A stretch of DNA of 64,000 nt from Septoria linicola (Eukaryota > Ascomycota > Dothideomycetes > Mycosphaerellales > Mycosphaerellaceae): positions 558,001 through 622,000 of the forward strand of contig CP099418.1 in NCBI GenBank assembly GCA_024114885.1. The letters run 5' to 3'. The notes below the pieces were generated by a model that did not search any database, was not told where the DNA came from, and saw only the letters and a list, made by a program, of their open reading frames with translations. Below, one piece after another: positions 9,335 to 18,804 of the stretch (position 1 is the stretch's first letter; the number at the start of each line of letters is the position of its first letter). Both the position numbers and the translations under genes were made by a program.

Positions 9335-10546
9335 ATGGCACTCGCGCCGCCACCAGAACCTCGAAATTTACTACCACCACTGCTCGCTTGTCTAGCAGCA
9401 GCATTTGCCTCGCCTCAACCTCCGCCAGCACTCCTCCCACTCCTAGCACCAATACTGCGCCAACGAGTGAGCTTCTTGTCCTCGAGTACCACAGATGGCT
9501 GGCTTCCACTGCTGTCATGGGACACAGGGCGGGGCGCGAAACTGCCCAAAGCAGTGGAACATGTGAACTTGGAACCACATCCTGTGTCAGGAGAGCTTGA
9601 GTTGGAAGACGTGAGATCTGTGAAATACAGACGGCTAGATCAAGAGACTCTGCAGGCGCGACTTGAGGTTGAGCAATTTGACCTGCTCCCAATCTACGTC
9701 TGGTGTGAGAACGACGAGCATGGCTCATCTGGGGCAGGATGGCGGCTTGCAGAACTGCGAACATTGGATGATACTGAAGATGGCACGCAGTGGTTCGAGT
9801 CGGCCGCAGAGGCCAGTGAGGCGGCTGGCAGTGGAGCTCCAACAGTAGCACATACGAACGGGCATGCTACAGTAGCTGCAGACACTGCAGACGATGACGA
9901 CAATGATGACTACTGGGCGGCATATGATAGGACGCCAGGAAGGACACCTGCACGAACTCCAGCGAAGCGATCTCCGGCGCCTTTTGCATCTAGTGCCGTA
10001 CGATCAACGATGAATCGGGAGGAAGACGATTATTACGCGCGATATGGGGAGGAAGTGCAGCCCGCTATGGACTCGCATGATCCAGATGAAGATTATGGCG
10101 AGGCTGGGCAGAGTACATTGAATGGTCATGCGCTGGCAGGAGTTCCTGCTCCTGTTGCTGCACCGGCACGCACAGATTCTGCCGACTACTACGCTTCCCT
10201 TCAACCACACAAGGAATGGCAAGCCAACGATTCAGCTATTGCAACTGCGACAGATCGAAGCCCAGAACAGACAAGCGAGAACTTGTCCATGCCTCGGCCA
10301 ATATCGCCAGCATCATCACATTCTAGCATTGGTCATCTGGAGGAGAAGGCAGCTGAGATGAGCTCAGGAAACGATCAGGCGCAACTGGCTGTGAAACAGC
10401 ATATCAGTACAGACGTGAAGAGCTTGTACCGTCTCGCGAAGGCCTCTGGCATGTCTCGTGCTGACTTTGAGGGCATCGTGAGAAGAGAATTGGACGTTCT
10501 GAGCATGTTTGACGAGGATGAACGAGCTGTGTTAATGCTGGTATAG
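9335..10546 (+). CDS. Conserved fungal protein of unknown function, acidic and disordered
   Basis: Single-exon frame of 403 residues. The N-terminal 150 residues look folded (LLPPLLACLAAAF..., GWLPLLSWD, LPIYVWCEND). Residues about 190-350 are low complexity with acidic runs (DDDDNDDYWAAYDRTP) and RTPARTPAKRSP phospho-site-like repeats. The C-terminal 50 residues form a predicted helix pair (KQHISTDVKSLYRLAKASGMSRADFEGIVRREL). I recognise the layout from fungal hypothetical proteins but know of no assigned function, and there is no signal peptide or membrane segment. Coding is supported by frame length, composition and the start in good context. Confidence 0.7.
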   Translation: MALAPPPEPRNLLPPLLACLAAAFASPQPPPALLPLLAPILRQRVSFLSSSTTDGWLPLLSWDTGRGAKLPKAVEHVNLEPHPVSGELELEDVRSVKYRRLDQETLQARLEVEQFDLLPIYVWCENDEHGSSGAGWRLAELRTLDDTEDGTQWFESAAEASEAAGSGAPTVAHTNGHATVAADTADDDDNDDYWAAYDRTPGRTPARTPAKRSPAPFASSAVRSTMNREEDDYYARYGEEVQPAMDSHDPDEDYGEAGQSTLNGHALAGVPAPVAAPARTDSADYYASLQPHKEWQANDSAIATATDRSPEQTSENLSMPRPISPASSHSSIGHLEEKAAEMSSGNDQAQLAVKQHISTDVKSLYRLAKASGMSRADFEGIVRRELDVLSMFDEDERAVLMLV

Positions 10547-11552
10547 CGCGTACTGCTGCGAAAGCATGGGAGGTATTGCATGGAATTTTGACAATAGAGC
10601 ATCTGCATAACATAGCCGGCATTGAACATCCTGATGGCGTTACTGGATGAGAGCCACCATATTGAAGCCATATTCATGAACAAGCACCGATCATTGTAGG
10701 AGGTATCACATCAGCTGAAATTAGAAAGGCCAGTCTTCGCCGTCTCTAGCACATGTCGCTGAGCCACAGGATGACAAGTGAGTGGCTGACAACCAGGAAT
10801 GATTGGCCTATTGAAAGCGCGAGAGGAACGTCCAGAGTTATCCCGAGATTGGTCGCTGTACGATGAGCGGACATTGCGGGCGGAGGCCGAACGTGTTCTC
10901 GGCAACCAAGCTTTGCTCTCGAGGCTTGTGTACCTTGGCAGCGTGTCGTGAAGAAAAGCATGACGCTGTTCTAGAAAACTGATGTCGAACTGTCATGGTG
11001 CATGTGACAAGAAATCAAGCCCCTGCAAGCCAACAAGCACATGCATGAAATGTACAGCTCCAGTGGTGGTGGCTCAGCGGAGATGCGACATGCGCGAATT
11101 CAGAATCTCGTGGCTGAGTCCAGATCTCGTACTTGTCGGCAAAGCTGGCTCTTACAGCTTGCAGCGAACTCTGGGTGGTGGGATGTCAAAACGGGCACGG
11201 CTCAAACGCGAGCGTCGTAATCCTGGGAAAGCTCACAGGCTTTAAACAGTATCGGATCGTCGCAAGCTTGTCTTTCCATCAATCTGCTCTCTTCCTGTTC
11301 TCTCTTGTTGTCTGACTGAACATCCACTTTGTCAGCCACAGTTCCTTCCTATCTCCTTCGTCATCACTTCTGACCATAACTTAATCGCATCGACCCTCTG
11401 TTCTAGCCTGGTTTACTCCGAGTCCTGCTCAGCTGAGACTCCACTGCGACCTTCATCCGTCCACACAAAGTACTTACAACCACAGTACGCAGCCGATTTC
11501 ACGTTCTCGCCTCAGACCATTGAGCTAACACTTACTTCGTAGACACTCCACA
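10547..11552. other. 1 kb upstream region of the Cys-rich gene
   Basis: The half nearest the next gene (about 11255-11540) is rich in C and T, as in promoters of strongly expressed fungal genes. A 5'-UTR intron is likely at 11485-11542 (GTACGC donor, GAGCTAAC branch point, TAG acceptor), ending 10 bp before the start codon. No other gene seen. Confidence 0.45.
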
Positions 11553-11960
11553 ATGTCGGCCCAAGGATACTACCAGGGTGGTGGCCAGCCTCAGTACGGC
11601 CAGCCCCAATATGGACAACCTCAATACCCTCCACAATCATAGTACGACCATGGCCGCATCGAGATTCCCCCGACTGTATACTAACATCATGCCCAGCGGC
11701 CAGCAACCAATGCAATACCAGCAAGGCCCTCCTCCCATGCAATACCAACAAGGTTACGCTCAGCAAGGACCTCCACCTAAGCAGAAGAAGGACCGAGGAT
11801 GTCTGACCGCATGTCTCGCAACACTGTGTTGCTGCTTCGTGTGTGAGGAGGGATGCGAGTGCTGTGCCGACTGCTGCGAGTGTTGTCGGTCTCCCACATG
11901 AGCATATATCCTGCTGTGTGAGATGTTTGCTGACTTGTGATAGGTATGGACTGCTGCTAA
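11553..11960 (+). CDS. Small Gln/Pro/Tyr-rich protein with Cys-rich tail (CYSTM-like)
   Basis: Three predicted exons, 11553-11641, 11697-11884 and 11944-11960, give 97 residues. Intron 1 has a perfect TACTAAC branch point. Intron 2 has a TGCTGAC branch point, a TAG acceptor and a weaker GTCGGT donor. The N-terminus is a QPQYG repeat, followed by MQYQQG repeats, PPPKQKKDRG, then CLTACLATLCCCF and a run of paired cysteines ending MDCC. This resembles cysteine-rich transmembrane (CYSTM) stress proteins, in which a Cys-rich helix inserts in the plasma membrane. If intron 2 is not removed the protein ends CCRSPT at 11901. It is too short for standard gene callers. The pyrimidine-rich promoter and 5'-UTR intron suggest high expression. 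Confidence 0.72.
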
Positions 11961-12286
11961 ATGGGAAGGGGAAGATCGGAAATGGAGAGTGGAGGAGAAA
12001 CAGGATACCCATTGGTGATGAGCGATGCAGAAAATCTGCTCAGGTGTGCGATTGGACTCGCGGTTTGTGCCTGAAAGGAAAGCCATCGATCACCGTAACA
12101 GCCATACAAGCAAAGCCGAAACCTATGAGCACGACGAGCACTCCACGAACACGAGCCAATCAGCTCTCAAAGTCGAGCCACTCGCATGCCTCCACTAAAC
12201 CTCAGACTGATAGGCAAACTTACACTCATCACATCCTGTTCGAATTTGTTCTCGCAGCTCCCCCACTTCGTTGCCGCTTCACTTCC

Positions 12287-12562
12287 TCAAACAGAATCCA
12301 GCCAGCCTGCGCTCCGAAAATGTCGACAAAAAGCTTGAGATGGGAGCGTGTATAGATCGCGACCAGTCCCGACTTGCCATCTGGACGCTAGAGCTTGTGC
12401 TTCGGAAGGGTCTACGATGGGGACTGGAATTAGGAGGTCGGTGAGATGGGATCGAACGAGAGCTGGAGAGGTAAGGTCGTCGATAGTGGCAATTGTGGGA
12501 GGCATTGAGCAGGTCTCTTGACTGCGCGGCAGATCGAGTAGATTGAATAATCGATTGCGTGC
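12287..12562 (-). CDS. Possible 3' exon of a small unknown gene
   Basis: A 91-codon open stretch on the minus strand starts right after a credible acceptor (branch point CTCTAAC, then CCTCCAG) and reads ARNRLFNLLDLPRSQE... to HFRSAGWLDSV. Composition looks coding: hydrophobic and charged residues alternate, with a possible internal start at MPPTIATIDDL. I could not find a convincing first exon upstream to about 12790, nor do I recognise the family. It could be a small mitochondrial-type protein, or chance. Confidence 0.3.
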   Translation of the reverse strand, partial: ARNRLFNLLDLPRSQETCSMPPTIATIDDLTSPALVRSHLTDLLIPVPIVDPSEAQALASRWQVGTGRDLYTLPSQAFCRHFRSAGWLDSV

Positions 12563-13314
12563 CTGGAGGAGCGTTAGAGGTGCAGGTGAGCGCGAGGCAC
12601 GTTGTTGGCCAAGAGCCAAAGGGCTGCGGCCGAGCAGTGATGCTTTCCGAGTATGGACGACTCCGCAGTACTTGAGATCTGATCAGCCGTGTCTTTGTCA
12701 GAGGGAAGAAAGGACGCGTATGCTGTGCAGTGGCATTCACGTGAGCTAACTTCTAGCTTTGGGAACATGTCGCCATTCTGCCCTCTCAAATGTCTATAAT
12801 TTCGTTCTCAGACCTCTCACAGCTCTCGGAGGCATGAGGCATGAAATGGAGACAAGTTGTCATAGAAGACCTGAGTGTGGTATTTCTGAATGCTTTCAAA
12901 CGCAACTTGCGATGACCTGACCTCGTTGTGCCTATATTCCTTCAGTGGGGTGTCTAGATGAATGCTCCAACTCAATGTACACACATCTTGCAAATCCTGC
13001 GGTCTCTCGCGCGTTACCCAGTAACTGCTGCTTCTCATGTAGTCTGTACCAAGATACACACCCTGGTCGGTACATTGGCTTGGCGGAGATTTGGGTCTCA
13101 GCCCTATGGGTGGACCATGGCCACAGTTGTGGCGGTGATGCTGGCGCCGGGATATTTGTGTGCCTTTCGCGTCATTTTGGACGAAGTTGGATCTTGCGTA
13201 TGTCCGCCGAAATGCTGGTCGTGCTCAGATGCCGATTGAAGTAGCTGTCATAACTTCGTGCCTCAATAGCAGGAATCTGATCGTCCTCTCATGGGCCTTG
13301 AGCTACCGCCTCGC
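12563..13314. other. Gap before TRS23
   Basis: About 0.75 kb. Overlapping short reading frames (for example 12945-13244 in two frames) show no family features. It includes the 3' end of TRS23. Nothing else seen. Confidence 0.4.
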
Positions 13315-13815
13315 TCAAGCAGGTCTGACCAAATAGCTCCCCAGTGCTCTATCGAATTTCTCCACACGGATGGGCATTTCCATGCTGTAGAAAGGATTCT
13401 TCATCACGAAGTCACCATAAACTTCATAGCATCTCCGCACGACCAGATCCGTGTTTGGCTGCTCGGGACTCGTGAAGAGCAGGAACTTCATGCCAGTTGG
13501 ACTTTGAAAGCACGTCAGTCTGAAGTGACTGCTTTCGAGGCTTTCGATCCCTGTCGTGGGTGGTTTCCTGTTTCCTGGGATCGGCTGCACTGGAGGAGCG
13601 GGATTTATACTGCGTGAGATGGCGTGAATGCCGTGGAATGTGCCGGCTAAGATGAGGTAGTCGTTCGAGTCCAGTTTCTGTAGGCCAGGAGCAAATGTTC
13701 TATTGTAGACTAGCCCACCTGTTTTGAGATGTTTAGCATATTGTTGTCCTTTAAGGTGTGAAGTGGGGAGATGCGTACCGGCCTTGTTTATGATCAGAAG
13801 AGCGAACACGACCAT
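13315..13815 (-). CDS. TRS23: TRAPP complex subunit Trs23 (TRAPPC4, sybindin)
   Basis: Two exons, 13815-13779 and 13718-13315, with a 60 bp intron (GTACGC...AAACAG); the spliced product is 146 residues. The start reads MVVFALLIINKAGGLVYNR, then LDSNDYLILAGTFHGIHAI, SSHFRLTCFQSPTGMKFLLF and FVMKNPFYSMEMPIR, all hallmarks of the longin-fold TRAPP subunits. Trs23 is part of the core of TRAPP, the Rab GEF (Ypt1/Rab1) for ER-Golgi and autophagy traffic. The length fits the family. The start codon lies 164 bp from the transposon end at 13980, so the element sits in its promoter. Confidence 0.93.
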   Translation of the reverse strand: MVVFALLIINKAGTHLPTSHLKGQQYAKHLKTGGLVYNRTFAPGLQKLDSNDYLILAGTFHGIHAISRSINPAPPVQPIPGNRKPPTTGIESLESSHFRLTCFQSPTGMKFLLFTSPEQPNTDLVVRRCYEVYGDFVMKNPFYSMEMPIRVEKFDRALGSYLVRPA

Positions 13816-13979
13816 GTTGAGAATGCTACTGACGTCGACACTGAGCTCGGGTCTTCACAGGTCACAAGAGGTCGTTCGAGAGTGCAGTATTCGGTTAGAA
13901 TGTGAAACTTGATGTCGATTGAGGTCAGGCAGGATCAGGCACACGCCATGATTCAGGGTCAAAACGCGCTAATATTGCC

Positions 13980-14024
13980 AACGTGTTTGATAAGCATGTG
14001 ACGCAGAGAGGCATGTGACGCAGC
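13980..14024. repeat. Left terminal inverted repeat of the pogo-type element
   Basis: Perfect 45 bp match, inverted, to 14908-14952. It contains the 13 bp direct repeat GCATGTGACGCAG at 13994-14006 and 14011-14023. Confidence 0.95.
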
Positions 14025-14175
14025 AATTCGAGGTGGTTCTATTCTAATACTAATTACTCTGCTATATATGCTTCGATTACAACAATACTGGATCAATTGA
14101 ATGCTCAGTAACTGTACTACCCGATAAAAACTTCTTGCAGTATGGCCTTGGATACCACACTTGCTACAGGTGGGT

Positions 14176-14850
14176 TCAGCTCGTTGTTTCTTCTCCCAAC
14201 TCCCCTACTGCATGCATTACTAATTGAGCCTGTGTCTGAGCTGTATCTCCACATGCTAGTTCATCGTTGTCAATGCCGAGAGTAAGCTTGATCTTCTTCC
14301 TTGGTGCTCTATGTGACTGTAGTTCTGTAATGATTGTCTTCATATTATCGTGTTCAGCCTGGAGTAATGACATGGCTGCCTGCGACCTTTTGAGCCCTCT
14401 CGATAGCCTATCAATTGCGTCGAGGATTGGACCTGGTGAGCTTCCTTCAGGATCCTCATTCTTTGCTCTTTGATACGGTAGCCTTCGTGATAGCCGTGTT
14501 TCCAGACCTGGATGGCGTTTGATAAAGTTATGGGCCCATCGCTGTCCAACCTCTTTTCCAGAGCGTTCTCTAAGGATTGAAGAAGCCCAGGCACGGATAT
14601 CAGCCTGTGTTGGCGAATAACCACGTGAATCCAGTTCTATTATCATCTGATAAACCACCTCTTCTTCGATTGGTGTAAGGGCTCTGTTAACGGGTGGTGT
14701 GGCAGCCTTTGGGAGTATTCCATTGATTCTTCGCTCGAGTGTTTTGGATGATACATTAAACGCGGTAGCAGCCTCTCGCACGCTCTTGAAACGACCTTCT
14801 CGATAGGCACAGAGTGCAGCCTGTATAGCGTCTTCATTTGGACCTGTCAT
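14176..14850 (-). CDS. DDE-less pogo transposase derivative (Psq HTH + CENP-B HTH)
   Basis: An uninterrupted frame of 224 residues inside the element. Residues about 6-48 form a Psq-type helix-turn-helix (AIQAALCAYREGRFKSVREA). Residues about 58-118 form a CENP-B/Tc5-type HTH (LTPIEEEVVYQMI, GQRWAHNFIKRHPGL, LSRRLPYQRAKNEDPE). Autonomous Fot1/pogo proteins continue into a DDE catalytic domain of over 200 residues. Here that domain is absent, and the frame runs straight from EDPEG into the kind of C-terminal coiled tail seen in full-length copies (AIDRLSRGLKRSQAAMSLL... RKKIKLTL). The internal deletion kept the frame open. The product could still bind the element's ends and act as a repressor, but cannot catalyse transposition. 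It could also be a decaying copy. Confidence 0.82.
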   Translation of the reverse strand: MTGPNEDAIQAALCAYREGRFKSVREAATAFNVSSKTLERRINGILPKAATPPVNRALTPIEEEVVYQMIIELDSRGYSPTQADIRAWASSILRERSGKEVGQRWAHNFIKRHPGLETRLSRRLPYQRAKNEDPEGSSPGPILDAIDRLSRGLKRSQAAMSLLQAEHDNMKTIITELQSHRAPRKKIKLTLGIDNDELACGDTAQTQAQLVMHAVGELGEETTS

Positions 14851-14907
14851 GGCGTATAGTGGTGGAAATAATCCGTGTTGTAATGAGAGGTTGAAGGTTG
14901 GGGAGTC

Positions 14908-14952
14908 GCTGCGTCACATGCCTCTCTGCGTCACATGCTTATCAAACACGTT
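14908..14952. repeat. Right terminal inverted repeat of the pogo-type element
   Basis: Perfect inverted copy of 13980-14024. The 13 bp repeat appears as CTGCGTCACATGC at 14909-14921 and 14926-14938. The transposase start codon is 58 bp inside. Confidence 0.95.
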
Positions 14953-15192
14953 AGTTAACTAGTGCCGTTTGCACAAGCTCTCCAACTCCGGGCCCACTCG
15001 CACTCGCTGCCTGCTTGCTACCTTGACCAGCTTCACGTAAAAGTGCTGTACATACAACACTCTCTGCACAGCAAGTCACTGGCGTCCTGGGTCGATGACC
15101 ATGAACTGCTGCTGGATGTTCCTAGCTCACCGCTGAACTGACCTTTCTCACGCTGCTGACTCTCTTCCCCCACCTCTGAACAATCGCCGGCC

Positions 15193-16750
15193 ATGGCCAA
15201 CACCAACGGCGCGATTGCCCGAATCACCAAGGAAATAGCTCACGCTCAGAAAGGCACCGACTTGTCCATTGGCGTGGCGTGCAAAGACAGCGATGTACGC
15301 AACGTGCGTGCTCTCATCATTGGCCCGCCGGAGACTCCGTGAGTAGAAAGAACGAGCTGTGCACGCACTTTCTTTGGCTGCTGCTGCGTCTGACCCAGTG
15401 ACTGTTCCAGGTACGAGTTTGGCTTCTTCGAGTTCGACATGAAGTTCCCCAAGGACTATCCCATCAAGTCGCCGCAGGTCCGCTGCATGACCACCAACAG
15501 CGGCAGGACACGCTTCAATCCGAACATCTACGCCGAAGGAAAGGTCTGCCTCTCGATCCTGGGCACATGGCGAGGTCAGCCAGGCGAGGAGTGGAGCAGC
15601 GCACAGGGCCTGGAGAGTGTGTTGATTAGCATTCAGAGTCTCATGTCGAGCAACCCGTACGAGAACGAGCCAGGGTACGAGACCAGCAAGAAGGAGGAAT
15701 CCAACCCGGCAGCCTACATTGCGAAGGTCAGACACGAGACGCTCAGAGTCTCTGTGTGTCAGCGTTTGGAAGGCTTGTTGCACATTCAGCCGGAGAAGGC
15801 GGAGCCGCCTCTTAAGAAGATCAAGGTCACTCCAGCAGATGAGCCGGCAGACGCACCAGAGTCGCCAGCCGCGAATGGTACAAATGGTTCATCGACCCCA
15901 GCTTCAGTCCACGAGTACGATGCGGAGGCGACATACAACGCATTAGAGCAGGCACAATGGGACCCCTTTGCCGATGTCATCAAGCGGCGGTTCTTGTGGT
16001 ACTACGACGCCTACATCCGGTCGATAGACAATTTCAGCGAAGCTCAGCGGGACGGCACAGCGTTTAAGAGAATGGAGTTTGAGTATCCGCCAAACAGTAT
16101 GGAAGGGCATTACGGCTACAAGAATCTCAGGTCGCGCATGGAAACCATTCTGAAGCGGTTGGACAAGGAGGCAGAGTCGTGGGAGCAACAGGGCGCACAA
16201 CAGGTCGTTGATGCCACTCAGTTGGCAACACAACTCGCCTTCCAATTCAGGCAACTAGAGGCCAAGTGGAACAATGGCTCCTATGCTGGATCACACATGG
16301 AGATCAGCCTTCCCAATCCTCGCAACCCTTTTGTGTTGCACCTGACGCTGTTTGGCGACCCTACAGTCAACCTCGAGTAAGTTTTGATGCATCGTTGACT
16401 GACATGGGCCGTACTGACGATGTGCTCACAGCGGTGGTATCTTCAACATGAAGATGTACATCCCACCTGACTTCCCGTCAACCCAGCCACGAGTCAAGAT
16501 GGAGACGCCTATCTTCCACCACCGCGTCTCAAGTAACGGCCACCTCTGCTACTTTCCTACGAAAGAAGATGAGATTGGCTCACATCTGGACGCTATCGTA
16601 GTCTCCATCGAGGACCGGATCGCCAGTTTCGACCCACGAGCGATGGTCAATCCTGAAACCTTCGAGCTAAGATGGGGAGGCGATGACAAGCGCAAAGTCT
16701 ACAATCGCAAACTACGACGCAGCGCACAAGAGAGCAGTGAGTTCTTGTGA
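15193..16750 (+). CDS. Ubiquitin-conjugating enzyme with two UBC domains (UBE2Z-like)
   Basis: Exons 15193-15338, 15411-16376 and 16432-16750 (introns of 72 and 55 bp) encode 476 residues. The first UBC fold covers residues about 5-150 and has FNPNIYAEGKVCLSILGTW with the catalytic Cys, then the UBE2Z-type insert GEEWSSAQGLESVLISIQSL. A linker rich in Pro/Ala and a helical segment (about 190-300) precede a second, shorter UBC-like fold. That one includes FNMKMYIPPDFPSTQPRVKM and FHHRVSSNGHLCYFPTKEDE, which also holds a Cys at the active-site place. UBE2Z-type E2s take ubiquitin (or FAT10 in animals) from an E1. A perfect GTGAGT donor at 16737 may add a last intron (16737-16780), ending the protein at 16797 as ESSLRSP. 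The transposon ends 240 bp upstream. Confidence 0.85.
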
Positions 16751-16797
16751 TCTTTCTCCTTGCCTGATGGGCGTCAACAGGTCTGCGTTCGCCATAG

Positions 16798-17189
16798 CGA
16801 GCACAGTCACACCGCGCACACCTCAGCTCCCTTCCTGCACGCGAGCAGTGCCGACTGTGATTCGCAAGCCGACCAGTGGCTGACTGGTGGCTTCGCAGGA
16901 CTCGAGCTGGATCCTCGCAAAGCTCAGCGGACCGACACATGGGTCCTTTCCACGATTTTACAGCGACTGAAAGCTACTTGAAACGGAGATGGAAGTAACG
17001 CGAAACTTCTCCATGCGTTTTTATGGGATGAACAGGACACAGCATGATACCCAGCCAGAATAGTGCCCAAATTAGCGAGGAGTTATTGGCGCGATTCTTT
17101 TTCCCGAATCCAATAGCGTGCTCCAGGCACGCTTCTGTGTAACAACACAGTACCCTCCGAAAAAGTTCTTCTAATGATCACTGATTGTT
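16798..17189. other. Convergent 3' gap
   Basis: About 0.4 kb between the convergent E2 and membrane-protein genes; probably terminators only. No hairpin or RNA gene noticed. Confidence 0.4.
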
Positions 17190-18804
17190 TCATCCGTCTC
17201 GGACATCCCACCAACCCTTTGATCGCTTCTGCTCATCAGCGATGATCTGAGTGACCACATCTAGGAAGCGATCGTTCTCCTCTCTCGCTTGCTCTAATTC
17301 CTCCCTCACTTCTGCTATCATTTCCTTATGCGTGACCATCTTCTTCATTTTCGGGCTCCAGACCTGCTGTGACACCGCTGCGTCCTCATCATACCCCACC
17401 GCCAGATCCATCGCAAGTTGCGCTTTGGTCTGCTGCAGCTTCTCTTGTATCTGCTGGCGTTGCTGCTGCGTGGCTTTTGATAATAGAAGAGAGAATTCCG
17501 GCGTTGCTTGAACCGTTGAGGCAGCACGATATGTTGTGGTGCCGTTGTTTTCTTTTGCAGAACGGAGCTGTAGGATTCGTTTCTGCGAGTCGGCGATCAT
17601 CCAGTCGCAGGCGTTTGCTTGTCGCCAGATTTTAGTGTGTGTTGATCCGAGAGTTTCGAGGTAGAGAAGTGCGTGCTGCTTTTCTGGGGAGGTATCTGAG
17701 CTTTTGGAGAAAGTGCTGTAGTATTTAGCTTCTTCGTCTGAGAGCCAGGACCAGACGAGTTCAGCTTCGAGAGCGAGGCGGTGGCGGTTTTGTTGGAGTT
17801 TTGCGAGATCGGCTTCGAGGTCGGAGAAGGGGTTGTCAGACTTCCAATTGTAATTTGTGTTCGCGATGAACATTGGTTCAGTGGCACCTGGTAGTTGTTC
17901 GGCGAGATGAGGACCATCTCGTATGATACCATCTTGGTCGTCTTGTTGTCCGGGCATGGCGGTAGGTCCACGACCGTTGGGTCTGCCAGGAGAACTTCCA
18001 CCTGCACCTTGTGATGTGCCAAAAGGTCGCGTCGCTGCTAGAGCAGTGTCAACTGGAGGTGTAGGGACAGCACCAGCAGGAAGAGGCAGCGGCTCCTCTC
18101 TTAAAGAGCACAGAGCAGATCGTACAGCATCCTTGATCTTGGATTGCCATAATGTTCTCGAAGCCTGCGCTGCTTCCCTCGCCGCATTGAACTCAGCCGC
18201 TCGCTGTCGACCACGAGGGGGTTTGTAAAGCACGCACCCTGTCGCACCCAGTGTACCTCCAACTGTGAAAGCTATAAGCATTCGATGCCATAATTTGGCC
18301 GATCCAGACCGTGTTGCTGCTACAGCAGCTATGCCATTCAAGTCCGCCGAAGATCACGGCATTGTCAAGGTCAAAGTGATCAATACGGTCCACATATTTT
18401 CGGTGCGGAAGATTGATACCTTGGGTCTCAAGGATAGCTTCGGCGTCTGCATGTTGCTTATGCGAGGCTACAGCACCAAGAGCGAAGACCGCAAGAGTTC
18501 CATATGCCTAATCATGGGTCAGAACATGTTCAGTGAACTAAGCTAACCAAGCATACAGTGGCCTTGGTGGCGAGAGATCTTAGCCGAGCTCTATGGGTTG
18601 GCACAATAAGAGACAGAGTGAGTGGAACTGCAGCCAGCACACCGCAAGTCACTAGAGGTCTTTATCAGCTCGTCTGATCTCAGCAGGATGCTACTCGTCT
18701 ATTCTACCTGTGGCAGCTGTGAACGCGGAGGCGGTCCAGAAAGCATCTGGCGTTTCTGGGAATGCTGGGTGCTTCCCAGTGATTTCTTGAGGTAACAGCC
18801 GCAT
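17190..18804 (-). CDS. Multi-pass membrane/mitochondrial-type protein, unknown; possible frameshift at 18339
   Basis: Predicted exons are 18804-18708, 18651-18557 and 18507 down to 17190, with introns of 56 and 49 bp that have good branch points. The N-terminus reads MRLLPQEITGKHPAFPETPD, then a hydrophobic segment (VTCGVLAAVPLTLSLIVP), a second (YGTLAVFALGAVASH), a DFDLDNAVIFGGL-like block and a third (MLIAFTVGGTLGATG). A Gln-rich cytosolic-type coiled tail of about 300 residues ends KGWWDVRDG. The frame changes at 18339: one extra G separates ...AVIFGGL from NGIAAVAATRS..., which otherwise read as one continuous protein. A 91 bp intron (18419-18329, GTATCA...CATAG) would instead restore the frame but removes that block. 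I know no function; fungal relatives are hypothetical. Length is about 500 residues. Confidence 0.6.

Larger units (their letters stand above)
13980..14952 (-). mobile_element. Non-autonomous pogo/Fot1-type DNA transposon with 45 bp inverted repeats
   Basis: A 973 bp element. The left end 13980-14024 and right end 14908-14952 are perfect inverted complements over 45 bp, beginning AACGTGTTTGATAAGC. Each end has two copies of GCATGTGACGCAG, 17 bp apart, which look like paired transposase sites. It carries one reading frame (14850-14176) for the DNA-binding part of a transposase. Pogo elements duplicate TA: the right flank is TA and the left CA, so a duplication is present only with one change. 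With 44 bp of repeat inside the TA, it is clearly a pogo-like derivative. It lies between the divergent TRS23 and E2 genes. Confidence 0.9.

Noticed and set aside
12574..12789. Minus-strand frame upstream of the possible small gene (12287-12562), tested as its first exon
   Set aside because: No donor gave a convincing in-phase join with protein-like sequence.
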